Source: Pelomonas sp036404855
GTDB lineage: Bacteria; Pseudomonadota; Gammaproteobacteria; Burkholderiales; Burkholderiaceae_C
Assembly (NCBI RefSeq): GCF_036404855.1
Contig: NZ_DASWYS010000051.1
Coordinates: 1-44,168 of the forward strand
Reading direction: 5' to 3'
DNA length: 44,168 nucleotides
Below, in pieces: positions 25,355 through 32,446 of this stretch. Position numbers and translations under genes: made by a program. Below the pieces are notes generated by a model. It was not told the DNA's origin. It ran no database searches and worked only from the letters and a program-made list of their open reading frames with translations. How positions within the stretch are numbered: the first letter of the stretch is position 1; every line of letters starts with the position of its first letter.

Positions 25355-26725
25355 ATGGCAGTCGCCGCCGACGCCCACGCCATGTCCACCGAGTTCATCC
25401 CGACACCACAGGTCCAAACGCTTGTCTCTTACCTGGAGCACGAGGCCCAACCGATGATCGTGCTGGACCCGGACTACGGCATCCTTGCGGCCAACACGGC
25501 CTACCAGCGCCAGTACGGCACCGCGGACAGGCCCTACCTGGGCCACAAGTGCTTCCGCGTCTCTCACCACTACGACGTGCCATGCGACCAGTCGGGGGAG
25601 CATTGCCCGATGCGACGGGCCTTCGAGCTCAAGGGGCCGGATCGCGTGCTTCACATCCACCACACGCCGCGCGGCCCTGAACATGTCGATGTCGAGTTGC
25701 GTCCCATCCTCGACGCCGACCGCAAGGTGGTGGCGTATGTGGAGCGCCTGACGACGGTAAAGCATGCGTCCGCTCGCGCCAGCCAGGCTGGGCTGGTGGG
25801 CCGCTCGCCGGCCTTCAACGCGGCGCTGGAGTCCGTCCAGCGGGTGGCCCGCTCGCAGCTGCCCGTGCTGCTTCAGGGCGAATCCGGCACCGGCAAGGAG
25901 TTGTTCGCCCGCGCCGTACATGAGGCCAGCGACCGGCACGATGGCCCGTTCGTCGTCGTCGACTGTTCAGGCTTGCCGGAGACGCTGTTCGAGAGCGAAC
26001 TCTTCGGCCACGAGAAAGGTGCTTTCACCGGCGCCTTGAATCGCAAACCCGGCTTGGTCGAGACGGCGGCTGGCGGCACGCTGTTCCTCGACGAGATCGG
26101 AGACGTGCCGCTGGGCATGCAGGTCAAGCTGCTGCGGCTGATTGAATCCGGCACGTTCCGGCGTGTCGGCGCCACCGAAACCCAGCAAGCCGACTTCCGC
26201 CTCGTCGCCGCCACCCACAAGCCTCTGCAACAGATGGCGGCGGACGACAGCTTCCGGCAGGACCTTTACTACCGCATCGCAGCGTTCCCGATCTACCTGC
26301 CACCGCTGCGTGAGCGCGCCGGCGACATCCCACTGCTCATCGACTCGTTCCTGCAGCGAGGCAGAAAAACCGTGCCCACCGTAGTCATCCAGCCTGCAGC
26401 GATGGCGCGACTGCTGGCCCACAACTGGCCCGGCAACATCCGCGAACTGCGCAACGTCCTGGAGCGCGCCCGGCTGTTCGCCGATGACAGCATCGTGCGG
26501 CCCGAGCACCTGCCGCAATGGCTGCATGCCCGCCCACATCCACTGCCGCCCGCGGCACCCGCAGCGGTCCCCAGCCCCCCACCTCCCGCGCCAGCGCGTG
26601 ACCTGGATGCGCAGATCCGGCGCCTGGTGCGAGACGGCCACCTCAGCCGCCGCGAGATGGCAGACAGCCTCGGTCTCAGCGAGCGCACCTTCTATCGACG
26701 TCTCAAGGCGGTGGGCCTGGTTTGA
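25355..26725 (+). CDS. Sigma-54-dependent regulator with a Cys/His-rich PAS sensor domain
   Basis: Enhancer-binding activator of 456 residues. Residues about 20-135 form a PAS-like sensor containing C66, H71, H72, C77 and C84 (HKCFRVSHHYDVPCD, GEHCPM), a set suited to binding metal, an Fe-S cluster or haem, or to thiol redox sensing. The AAA+ domain (about 147-390) has Walker A GESGTGKE (175-182), GAFTGA (223-228), which contacts sigma-54, and Walker B GTLFLDEIGD (241-250). A Pro-rich linker leads to a Fis-type helix-turn-helix (about 425-456, LSRREMADSLGLSERTFYRRL). There is no response-regulator receiver domain, so the signal is probably sensed directly. ATG 25355 has GAAG just upstream; ATG 25382 is an alternative start. 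The neighbouring cytochrome bd genes and the palindromes before them are the likely targets (inference). Confidence 0.92.
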   Translation: MAVAADAHAMSTEFIPTPQVQTLVSYLEHEAQPMIVLDPDYGILAANTAYQRQYGTADRPYLGHKCFRVSHHYDVPCDQSGEHCPMRRAFELKGPDRVLHIHHTPRGPEHVDVELRPILDADRKVVAYVERLTTVKHASARASQAGLVGRSPAFNAALESVQRVARSQLPVLLQGESGTGKELFARAVHEASDRHDGPFVVVDCSGLPETLFESELFGHEKGAFTGALNRKPGLVETAAGGTLFLDEIGDVPLGMQVKLLRLIESGTFRRVGATETQQADFRLVAATHKPLQQMAADDSFRQDLYYRIAAFPIYLPPLRERAGDIPLLIDSFLQRGRKTVPTVVIQPAAMARLLAHNWPGNIRELRNVLERARLFADDSIVRPEHLPQWLHARPHPLPPAAPAAVPSPPPPAPARDLDAQIRRLVRDGHLSRREMADSLGLSERTFYRRLKAVGLV

Positions 26726-26993
26726 GTCCCGCAACTGCCCGCCTGGTTGTCGTCATCGGCACCAGGGGCTGCAGGTGCAGGCCGTCTATCGACCAGGACC
26801 TGGCCGCGACAAAGACCTGCCGCGCGTCGAGGCGGTGCTCCCCGAGCGACTGGGTGGCGCCAGCCATGGAAGCCGAGCTCCCGTGCCCCCAGCGACTGCT
26901 GGTGACGTTGGTCCGAGGCCGGGATGGCAGCGTTGCTGCGGTCGCAGCCTGTCGACCGTTTCCCGAGGACGTTGAAGCCTTGCCGCGCGTGCT

Positions 26994-27419
26994 CTAGCGC
27001 CTCAGGGCCCCATCCACCCAGGCACCGAGCTGTGCGGCCGTCATGGCCCCGCCTTGGCGCGCCACCTCTCGACCGCCAACGAACAAGACCGTCGTCGGAA
27101 TGCTGCGGATTTGCAGGGCGGCACTGCTCTGTGGCGCGGCATCACTGTCCACCTTCACGAGGCGCAGGTCCGGGCGGGCCGCTGCGAGTTGCGCGAAATG
27201 CGGTGCATAGGACCGGCAGGGGCCGCACCAGGCCGCCCAGAAGTCCACCAGCACAGGCGCTTCCGTGCCTTGCAGGTACGCACCGAGATCGGCGTCGCCG
27301 AGGGCTACCGGCTGACGAGGCGCAACGGAATGGCCGCAACGGCCGCAACTCGGGTCGTCGGCCAGTCGGTCATCGGGAACGCGGTTGCGAGTACCGCAAT
27401 GGGGACAGACGAGCAGCAT
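26994..27419 (-). CDS. trxC: Thioredoxin 2 (zinc-containing)
   Basis: Cytoplasmic thiol-disulfide oxidoreductase of 141 residues. An N-terminal zinc finger is formed by C5, C8 (CPHC) and C25, C28 (CGRC), and the thioredoxin fold carries the active site WCGPC at residues 64-68; IRSIPTTVLFVGG contains the cis-Pro. This combination defines TrxC. ATG 27419 is preceded by GGAG; longer in-frame starts would add residues before the zinc finger and are rejected. It is divergent from the cyd operon, and its promoter region contains the palindromes at 27497-27580, so it may share control with cyd. The 268 bases between it and the regulator gene show no convincing gene. Confidence 0.93.
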   Translation of the reverse strand: MLLVCPHCGTRNRVPDDRLADDPSCGRCGHSVAPRQPVALGDADLGAYLQGTEAPVLVDFWAAWCGPCRSYAPHFAQLAAARPDLRLVKVDSDAAPQSSAALQIRSIPTTVLFVGGREVARQGGAMTAAQLGAWVDGALRR

Positions 27420-27496
27420 GGGAGGCTCCAAGAGGGACTGACGGTGCATATCGGGTGACGTGCTCGAAGTTAAAGGGGCCGCCCGGGGCTGCCCCA

Positions 27497-27580
27497 CCAC
27501 TGCCAGACCCCCTGCCATTCACGCCATGGCAGTCCGGACTGCCAGTCCCCCACAGCGTGGCAGTGGCGGACTGACAGTCT
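27497..27580. promoter_or_regulatory. Array of palindromic activator sites upstream of cydP
   Basis: The motif GGACTG-N-CAGTCC is perfect at 27536-27548 and has one mismatch at 27568-27580 (last base T). Degenerate copies occur at 27497-27509 (core ACTGCCAG) and 27523-27535 (right half perfect); the latter abuts the perfect copy, and together they create an 18-bp perfect palindrome at 27527-27544. The array lies about 55-140 bases upstream of a -24/-12-like element, as expected for sigma-54 enhancer sites, and also upstream of the divergent trxC. Confidence 0.65.
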
Positions 27581-27633
27581 GAAACATCAACGGCGACAGC
27601 AGGTTAGTTCCGCGCGGCACCCGTCGGCGCAGC

Positions 27634-27649
27634 TGGCACGGTTCTTGGA
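27634..27649 (+). promoter_or_regulatory. Sigma-54-like (-24/-12) element before the cyd operon
   Basis: TGGCACGGTTCTTGGA matches TGGCACG-N4-TTGCW except that the -12 C is G. The -24 half is perfect. Because this C is normally invariant the element may be weak. The predicted start, near 27660, falls just at the cydP ATG, so cydP would be leaderless from this promoter. Confidence 0.5.
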
Positions 27650-27660
27650 ATGACCCGGGC

Positions 27661-27843
27661 ATGCCTCGCGATGAACACCGCCTCGTCCGCCACCTGGCCT
27701 GGGTGCTCGTCATCAAGCTGCTGGCGCTCGGCGGGCTCTGGTGGGTCTTCGTGCGAGACCAGCGGATCAGCACCGATGCCACCGCCGCCGCCCAGCACCT
27801 CGCTGCCCCTGCCCCTGCCCCTCACCAAGGAGAACCCCGGTGA
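27661..27843 (+). CDS. cydP: Cytochrome bd small subunit CydP-like protein
   Basis: Single-pass membrane protein of 60 residues: a basic N-terminus (PRDEHRLVRHLAW) leads into one helix (VLVIKLLALGGLWWVFV), then RDQ and a soluble Ala/Pro tail. The RLVRHL..VxVKLLAL..LWW.FVRD pattern is that of the small proteins named CydP, encoded before cydA in beta-proteobacteria. Its TGA overlaps the cydA GTG start by four bases, so translation is coupled. It probably associates with the oxidase in the inner membrane; its role there is not established. Confidence 0.78.
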   Translation: MPRDEHRLVRHLAWVLVIKLLALGGLWWVFVRDQRISTDATAAAQHLAAPAPAPHQGEPR

Positions 27844-29396
27844 TCACGGAACATGTCGTCGACCTGTCGCGTCTGCAGTTCGCAGCCACGGCGATGTACC
27901 ACTTCCTCTTCGTGCCCCTTACGCTGGGGATGGTGTGGCTGCTGGTCATCATGGAGACCGTCTATGTGATGACTGGCAAGACGGTGTGGAAGGACATGAC
28001 CCGCTTCTGGGGCAAGCTCTTCGGCATCAACTTCGCGCTGGGCGTGACGACCGGCATCACGCTCGAGTTCCAGTTCGGCACGAACTGGGCCTACTACTCC
28101 CACTACGTCGGCGACATCTTCGGTGCGCCGCTCGCGATCGAGGGCCTGATGGCCTTCTTCCTGGAGTCGACCTTCATCGGCCTGTTCTTCTTCGGCTGGG
28201 ATCGGCTGACCCGTCCGCAGCACTTGCTGGTCACCACCTTGATGGCGATCGGCACCAACCTGTCGGCACTGTGGATCCTGATTGCCAACGGCTGGATGCA
28301 GAACCCGGTGGGTGCCGAGTTCAGCTACCAGACGATGCGCATGGAAATGACCGACTTCTGGGCCGTGGTCTTCAATCCGGACGCCCAGGCCAAGTTCGTG
28401 CACACGGTGTCGGCAGGCTATGTGACAGGGGCGATGTTCGTGCTGTCCATCAGCAGCTGGTACCTTCTCAAGAAGCGGGATGTGGAGTTCGCCAGGCGGA
28501 GCTTTCGTGTGGCGTCGGCCTTCGGCCTGGCCAGCGTGCTGAGCGTCATCGTGCTGGGCGACGAGTCCGGCTACACGGTCGGCGAAGCCCAGCAGACCAA
28601 GATGGCCGCCATTGAGGCCATGTGGGAGACCGAGCCTGCTCCCGCCAGCTTCAACATGATCGCCTGGCCCAACGAATCGGCGCAGAAGAACGACTGGTCG
28701 GTGGAAGTCCCCTACTTGATGGGTGTCATCGGCACTCGCAGTCTCAGCAAGGAGATCCCGGGCATCCGCGACATCAAGGCCAAGAACCGCGAACGGATCG
28801 AGCGCGGGGTCCATGCCGTCATGGCGCTCGAGGCACTGCGCAAACACCGAGACGATGCCGCCTCGCTGGCCACTTTCGAGCAGTACAAGGCCGATCTCGG
28901 TTTCGGGCTGCTTTTGAAGAAATACGTCGTCGACGTCCGTCAGGCGACGCCCGAGATCATCGATCGCGCCGTCAATGACACCGTGCCGCGAGTTGCCCCG
29001 ATGTTCTGGAGCTTCCGGATCATGGTGGGACTGGGCGTACTCATGCTGGCGCTGTTCGGGCTGTCGTTCTGGACCACGCTGAATGGCACCTGCACCTGCC
29101 GGCCCTGGCTGCTGAAGTGGGCGCTGTGGATGTTGCCTGCACCCTGGCTGGCCTGCGAACTGGGCTGGTTCGTTGCAGAGTATGGCCGCCAGCCATGGAC
29201 GATCTACGGCGTGCTGCCGACGCACCTGAGCGTCTCGACGATCAGCGCCGCAAGCCTGTACGGCTCGCTGGCCGGCTTCGTGGGCTTCTACACCTTGCTG
29301 CTGATCGTGGAGGTCTACCTGATGGTCAAGTTCGCGCGCCAGGGCCCGGGCAGCCTGGGCACCGGCCGCTACCAGTTCGAACCCGCCCACTCCTGA
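27840..29396 (+). CDS. cydA: Cytochrome bd ubiquinol oxidase subunit I
   Basis: Haem-bearing catalytic subunit of the high-affinity, cyanide-tolerant quinol oxidase in the inner membrane (518 residues). I set the start at GTG 27840, preceded by AAGGAGA; it gives ITEHVVDLSRLQFAATAMYHF, where the conserved haem b595 ligand is His21 (His19 in Escherichia coli). WPNESAQKNDWSVEVPYLMG, GTRSLSKEIPGI and AEYGRQPWTIYGVLPT are conserved. The region between GTRS and VPRVAPMFWSFRIMVG has the length of the Escherichia coli long Q-loop, so it is the bd-I (L-type) form, not the short-loop CIO form. Confidence 0.97.
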   Translation: MITEHVVDLSRLQFAATAMYHFLFVPLTLGMVWLLVIMETVYVMTGKTVWKDMTRFWGKLFGINFALGVTTGITLEFQFGTNWAYYSHYVGDIFGAPLAIEGLMAFFLESTFIGLFFFGWDRLTRPQHLLVTTLMAIGTNLSALWILIANGWMQNPVGAEFSYQTMRMEMTDFWAVVFNPDAQAKFVHTVSAGYVTGAMFVLSISSWYLLKKRDVEFARRSFRVASAFGLASVLSVIVLGDESGYTVGEAQQTKMAAIEAMWETEPAPASFNMIAWPNESAQKNDWSVEVPYLMGVIGTRSLSKEIPGIRDIKAKNRERIERGVHAVMALEALRKHRDDAASLATFEQYKADLGFGLLLKKYVVDVRQATPEIIDRAVNDTVPRVAPMFWSFRIMVGLGVLMLALFGLSFWTTLNGTCTCRPWLLKWALWMLPAPWLACELGWFVAEYGRQPWTIYGVLPTHLSVSTISAASLYGSLAGFVGFYTLLLIVEVYLMVKFARQGPGSLGTGRYQFEPAHS

Positions 29397-29406
29397 GGAG
29401 ACCCCC

Positions 29407-30549
29407 ATGCTCGACTACGCCACCCTGAAGATCATCTGGTGGGCCCTCGTCGGCGTGCTGCTCGTCGGCTTCGCCATCATGGACGGCCATGACATGGGCG
29501 TCGGCACCCTGCTGCCCTTTGCCGGCCGCAGCGACGAGGAGCGCCGCGTCGTCATCAACACCGTCGGCCCGCACTGGGACGGCAACCAGGTCTGGTTCAT
29601 CACGGCAGGCGGGGCCATCTTCGCGGCGTGGCCCCTGGTGTACGCCACGGCGTTCAGCGGCTTCTACTGGGCCCTGCTCGCCGTGCTGTGGGCCCTGTTC
29701 TTCCGGCCTGTCGGCTTCGACTACCGCAGCAAGATTCACGATGCCCGCTGGCGCAGCACCTGGGACTGGGGGCTGTTCATCGGGGGCGCGGTCCCGCCCC
29801 TGATCTTCGGCGTCGCCTTCGGCAATCTGCTCCAGGGTGTGCCCTTCCAGTTCGACGACTATCTCGTGAGCACCTACACGGGCAGCTTCTGGCAACTGCT
29901 CAACCCGTTCGCACTCCTGGCCGGTGTGGTCAGCAGCGCCATGATCACGATGCACGGCGGCGCTTACCTGGCGCACCGCACGGAAGGCGTGATCCAGTCT
30001 CGTGCGGTCTCTGGCGCGCAGGGCGCAGCGGCACTGACGGTGCTGGCCTTCGTCACGGCAGGCCTTTGGCTGCGATTCGGAGGCATCGATGGATTTGCCC
30101 TGGCCCAGTCCCCCGCGCCGAATGGTCTGCCAGACCCGCTGGCCAAGGTCGTGGTGCGCAGTGCGGACGGATGGTGGAGCAACTACCGGCACGTGCCGGC
30201 CCTGTGGGCCCTGCCAATGCTCGGTGTGTTGGGTGCCGCGGGGGCGGCCGCGCTGGTCGGCGCGCGGCGCACACTGTCGGCCTTCATCGCGTCATCACTG
30301 TCCATGCTGGGCATCATCGGAACAGCCGGGGCGGCGATGTTCCCGTTCATCATGCCCTCCTCCAGCATGCCGAGCGCCAGCCTCACCGTCTGGGACAGCG
30401 TCTCTAGCCCCATGACGCTCACCCTCATGCTGGGCGCCACGGTGATCTTCATGCCGCTGATCGTGCTCTACACGGGCTGGGCCTACCGCGTGATGCGCGG
30501 CAAGGTCACTGTCGAGCACATCCGCGCCAACGAACACACCGCCTACTGA
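29407..30549 (+). CDS. cydB: Cytochrome bd ubiquinol oxidase subunit II
   Basis: Second core membrane subunit (380 residues) with eight or nine predicted helices. It begins MLDYATLKIIWWALVGVLLV and contains the family motif GFAIMDGHDMGVGTLLPF, HWDGNQVWFITAGGAIFAAW and FRPVGFDYRSK. GAGGAG lies five bases before the ATG. It follows cydA by ten bases and precedes cydX by eleven. Confidence 0.97.
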   Translation: MLDYATLKIIWWALVGVLLVGFAIMDGHDMGVGTLLPFAGRSDEERRVVINTVGPHWDGNQVWFITAGGAIFAAWPLVYATAFSGFYWALLAVLWALFFRPVGFDYRSKIHDARWRSTWDWGLFIGGAVPPLIFGVAFGNLLQGVPFQFDDYLVSTYTGSFWQLLNPFALLAGVVSSAMITMHGGAYLAHRTEGVIQSRAVSGAQGAAALTVLAFVTAGLWLRFGGIDGFALAQSPAPNGLPDPLAKVVVRSADGWWSNYRHVPALWALPMLGVLGAAGAAALVGARRTLSAFIASSLSMLGIIGTAGAAMFPFIMPSSSMPSASLTVWDSVSSPMTLTLMLGATVIFMPLIVLYTGWAYRVMRGKVTVEHIRANEHTAY

Positions 30550-30560
30550 AAGGAACTGCC

Positions 30561-30683
30561 ATGTGGTACTTCGCCTGGATTCTCGGTGTCGGCTTCGCCG
30601 TACTGCTGGCCGTGATGAACGCGATGTGGGGCGAGATGGCCGAGGAGCGGCGCACCTCGCATCGGCAAGATGAGACCGCATGA
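30561..30683 (+). CDS. cydX: Cytochrome bd oxidase small subunit CydX
   Basis: A 40-residue membrane peptide, too short for usual gene calling. It reads MWYFAWILGVGFAVLLAVMN then AMWGEMAEERR and a polar tail. MWYF.W.LG....AV.NA.W.E is the diagnostic CydX pattern. CydX stabilises the haem groups of bd-I oxidase. AGGAA precedes the ATG by six bases, and its TGA overlaps the next gene by four bases (ATGA). Confidence 0.95.
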   Translation: MWYFAWILGVGFAVLLAVMNAMWGEMAEERRTSHRQDETA

Positions 30684-30958
30684 ACACGATGACGCCGTCG
30701 CGTCTTCACTGGCCCAGTCTCACGGCGGGCCTGGTGCTGATGTTGGCCGGGACGGCCTACCCCCTTGTCTTCGCGCACGCCGATGGGCGAGCCGACCACG
30801 GACTGGCCTTGCTGCTCTTCTGGGCGATGAGCGCCGGCTTCGTGCGCGGCGTGGGATTCATCCCGCGGCGCCGTGCCTTGCGGCTGCTGCTGTCAGGCTG
30901 GGCGTGTCTGGCGGCCCTTGCGTGGGGCGCCCTGAGCCTGGCCATCAGGACGTTCTGA
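30680..30958 (+). CDS. ybgE: Cyd operon protein YbgE
   Basis: Inner-membrane protein of 92 residues with three predicted helices. The segment HGLALLLFWAMSAGFVRGVG then FIPRR matches the conserved HGLLLMWAVCAG..HGVGFRP block of Escherichia coli YbgE, and the position after cydX is the same. Its function is unknown. The start overlaps cydX; the end overlaps by 14 bases the convergent gene at 30945. Confidence 0.88.
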   Translation: MNTMTPSRLHWPSLTAGLVLMLAGTAYPLVFAHADGRADHGLALLLFWAMSAGFVRGVGFIPRRRALRLLLSGWACLAALAWGALSLAIRTF

Positions 30959-31193
30959 CCGGGCAATAGTGATTGGCGGGCGTCTCGCCGCGCCGGTAGG
31001 CCGATTCCTCGGCGTCAGTCGCTCGGCGCACCGAACGCAGTTGTGCGCGCGTGCCGTGGAGTGCGGCCAGCTCCGCTGTCATCAGGACCGTCGGGTCCTG
31101 GTCCCCGCGCAGGGCGCGGTACCAGCAGCGGGCACGGCCATCGAAGAGGTACTCGACAACCCAGAGCGTCGAAGTCTTAAAAAACTCAGCCAT
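30945..31193 (-). CDS. Small conserved-looking protein of unknown function
   Basis: Cytoplasmic-looking 82-residue protein starting MAEFFKTSTLWVVEYLFDGR, rich in Arg and aromatic residues (RARCWYRALRGDQDP), ending NHYCPVRTS. I do not recognise a family. ATG 31193 was chosen because the upstream in-frame extension has biased, shadow-like composition. It follows the DUF3149 gene by 19 bases on the same strand and overlaps ybgE convergently by 14 bases. Only a weak AGG is seen before the start. Confidence 0.6.
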   Translation of the reverse strand: MAEFFKTSTLWVVEYLFDGRARCWYRALRGDQDPTVLMTAELAALHGTRAQLRSVRRATDAEESAYRRGETPANHYCPVRTS

Positions 31194-31212
31194 GGGTTGT
31201 CGCCTGTCGCCT

Positions 31213-31362
31213 TCAGCGCTGCCTGCCCTCGCGCGCTTCGTCCTCGTGCATGTGCCGCACGAAGTAGCGCACGTAGAACGCGCCAATGCCTAGCATGATG
31301 GCAAAGACGGCCAAGCTCAGCAGCCCGGCGTCGCTGGAGAAGATGTCCTTGAAGGCAGTCAC
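31213..31362 (-). CDS. DUF3149 family small membrane protein
   Basis: A 49-residue single-pass protein: TAFKDIFSSDAGLLSLAVF then AIMLGIGAFYVRYFVRHMHE and a charged tail (DEAREGRQR). The 'F.D.FSSDAGLLSL..I..ML.M..F..R....HM.ED' layout is that of the DUF3149 family found in beta-proteobacteria. The start is GTG with AGGAG seven bases upstream, which fixes the start despite the rare codon. Function unknown; it forms a two-gene unit with the 82-residue protein and is divergent from an ArsR regulator. Confidence 0.75.
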   Translation of the reverse strand: MTAFKDIFSSDAGLLSLAVFAIMLGIGAFYVRYFVRHMHEDEAREGRQR

Positions 31363-31486
31363 GGTGCACTCCTTGTGCAGTTGGCGTGAAGATGATTTCA
31401 GAGGGATTGGCAGCCCAGCGCCTTGACCTGCCGCAAGACCTATTTTGATGTCGTCGCTACGCTGCTTCAGGCATCGCAAATGCACG

Positions 31487-31795
31487 ATGGAATCCGTTCC
31501 GACACCCTCAGACACCCCCTGTGACGCACTCGATCGCGCAGCCCCTTTGCTTCGCGTTCTGGGCAACGCCGACCGCTTGCATCTGCTGGCGGCGCTGGCG
31601 GATGAAGAGCTCTGCGTGAGCCAGCTAGCAGAGCGGCTGTACATCCAGCAGCCGACGCTGTCGCAGCAACTCACCGTGCTTCGAAACAATCAGTTTGTTT
31701 TGACGCGCCGGGAGGGCAAGCGCGTGTTCTACCGTTTGGCCCCACGGCTCGTGCCGCAACTTGCGCTGGTCCTGGCGTTGGCCCGTGCGGTGTGA
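31487..31795 (+). CDS. ArsR/SmtB-family transcriptional repressor (BigR-like N-terminal half)
   Basis: A 102-residue winged-helix regulator with LLRVLGNADRLHLLAALADE, then ELCVSQLAERLYIQQPTLSQ as helix-turn-helix and a TRREGKRVFYRL wing. C43 in ELCV sits where BigR/SqrR-type persulfide sensors have a redox cysteine, and C12 is also present, but the distal C-terminal cysteine of that group is absent, so the sensing chemistry is open. I took ATG 31487; an earlier in-frame ATG adds residues unlike the family. It lies beside DUF2892 and rhodanese genes, a sulfur-type neighbourhood. Confidence 0.8.
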   Translation: MESVPTPSDTPCDALDRAAPLLRVLGNADRLHLLAALADEELCVSQLAERLYIQQPTLSQQLTVLRNNQFVLTRREGKRVFYRLAPRLVPQLALVLALARAV

Positions 31796-31823
31796 TCAGC
31801 CCGCCGGCCGGGACGCCTTCTTT

Positions 31824-32120
31824 TCAGGAAGGTGCTGCGCTGCGCTCCATCTGCTGTCCGGTGCTGCCGTAGACCGAGTCGTCGGCAGTGTTGTAGCAAA
31901 CGCAGAAGCCGCGCGACTCGCGCATGACCAGTCCTTGCTGCGTTAGTGCCGCCAGCTGCCGATGAATGTTCGCGGACGTGAAGCTGCAGGCCTGGGCAAT
32001 CTCACCGACATTGCGCCTGGAAGGGCGCAACAGGTTGAGGATCTGCAGGCGCGTGGGCTCGGACAGCGCCCGGAAGTCGGCAGCCCCCTGCTGACGGGCT
32101 TCGCCGGTCAGGTCCTGCAT
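31824..32120 (-). CDS. Second ArsR-family regulator
   Basis: A winged-helix protein of 98 residues from ATG 32120 (an in-frame TTG at 32183 would give 119). FRALSEPTRLQILNLLRPSR and NVGEIAQACSFTSANIHRQL are the conserved helix and DNA-recognition regions, and the wing reads MRESRGFCVCYNTADDSVY. Cys residues in QACSF and FCVCY could bind metal or react with thiols. The C-terminal tail (STGQQMERSAAPS) looks shortened or altered. It is convergent with the first ArsR gene and divergent from the RND remnant, with an AT-rich dyad between. No good ribosome-binding site is visible. Confidence 0.75.
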   Translation of the reverse strand: MQDLTGEARQQGAADFRALSEPTRLQILNLLRPSRRNVGEIAQACSFTSANIHRQLAALTQQGLVMRESRGFCVCYNTADDSVYGSTGQQMERSAAPS

Positions 32121-32204
32121 GGCAACGCAAGGGCGGAGATCGACGTGCCCCGCACGCTTCCATTGGCGCCATATTCCAACCAATGCTCACATTTCCACTT
32201 GCCT

Positions 32205-32224
32205 ATTTAACTACTTGGCTAAAT
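32205..32224. promoter_or_regulatory. Candidate ArsR operator in an AT-rich promoter region
   Basis: ATTTA (32205-32209) and TAAAT (32220-32224) flank ten bases, with an additional C/G pair matching inside. It lies in the only clearly AT-rich stretch nearby (about 32190-32240), between the ArsR gene and the plus-strand remnant operon, where an ArsR operator would be expected. A CATATATAG segment just downstream could serve as a -10 element. Confidence 0.4.
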
Positions 32225-32278
32225 CATATATAGTCATTTACGAGTGGCAACAACCCGCAGTTCACATGTCCCGCAGGT

Positions 32279-32446
32279 TGCAAAGCACGTCGCTTGATCC
32301 TCGACGACCCGATCTTCTCTGGTCTGGCCAGCTCGTTGATCCTCGACGTCTTCGTCAGGACGATCCCGACTACCGTGGTCATTCCGCTGCTCTGTTTCGT
32401 GCCCTATCGCCATTCATCGCTTAACGACACAAGGAGTGCTTCATGA
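32279..32446 (+). pseudogene. C-terminal remnant of an RND efflux permease
   Basis: A short plus-strand frame encodes KARRLILDDPIFSGLASSLI followed by LDVFVRTIPTTVVIPLLCFV and PYRH. This is the pattern of the last transmembrane helix of RND-type efflux permeases (DPIFxGLAISLxFG..VST.LTLVVIPLLY). The other ~1000 residues and any adaptor gene are absent. The frame ends TGA with a four-base ATGA overlap into the DUF2892 gene, preserving the coupling of an intact operon. AAGGAG upstream of that ATG lies within it. So an efflux gene was lost by deletion. By-eye similarity. Confidence 0.6.

Noticed and set aside
26722..26997. A 91-codon plus-strand frame after the sigma-54 regulator gene
   Set aside because: TTG start overlapping the regulator's end, no ribosome-binding site, Cys/Arg-rich composition and no familiar motif; the gap before trxC is better left without a gene.
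27575..27595. FNR/Anr box in the cyd promoter region
   Set aside because: ACATCAA gives only a half-site; the left TTGAT half is missing at proper spacing.
32119..32424. A 101-codon plus-strand frame across the ArsR promoter region
   Set aside because: It starts inside the opposite ArsR gene and uses a different frame from the RND remnant; composition is not protein-like.
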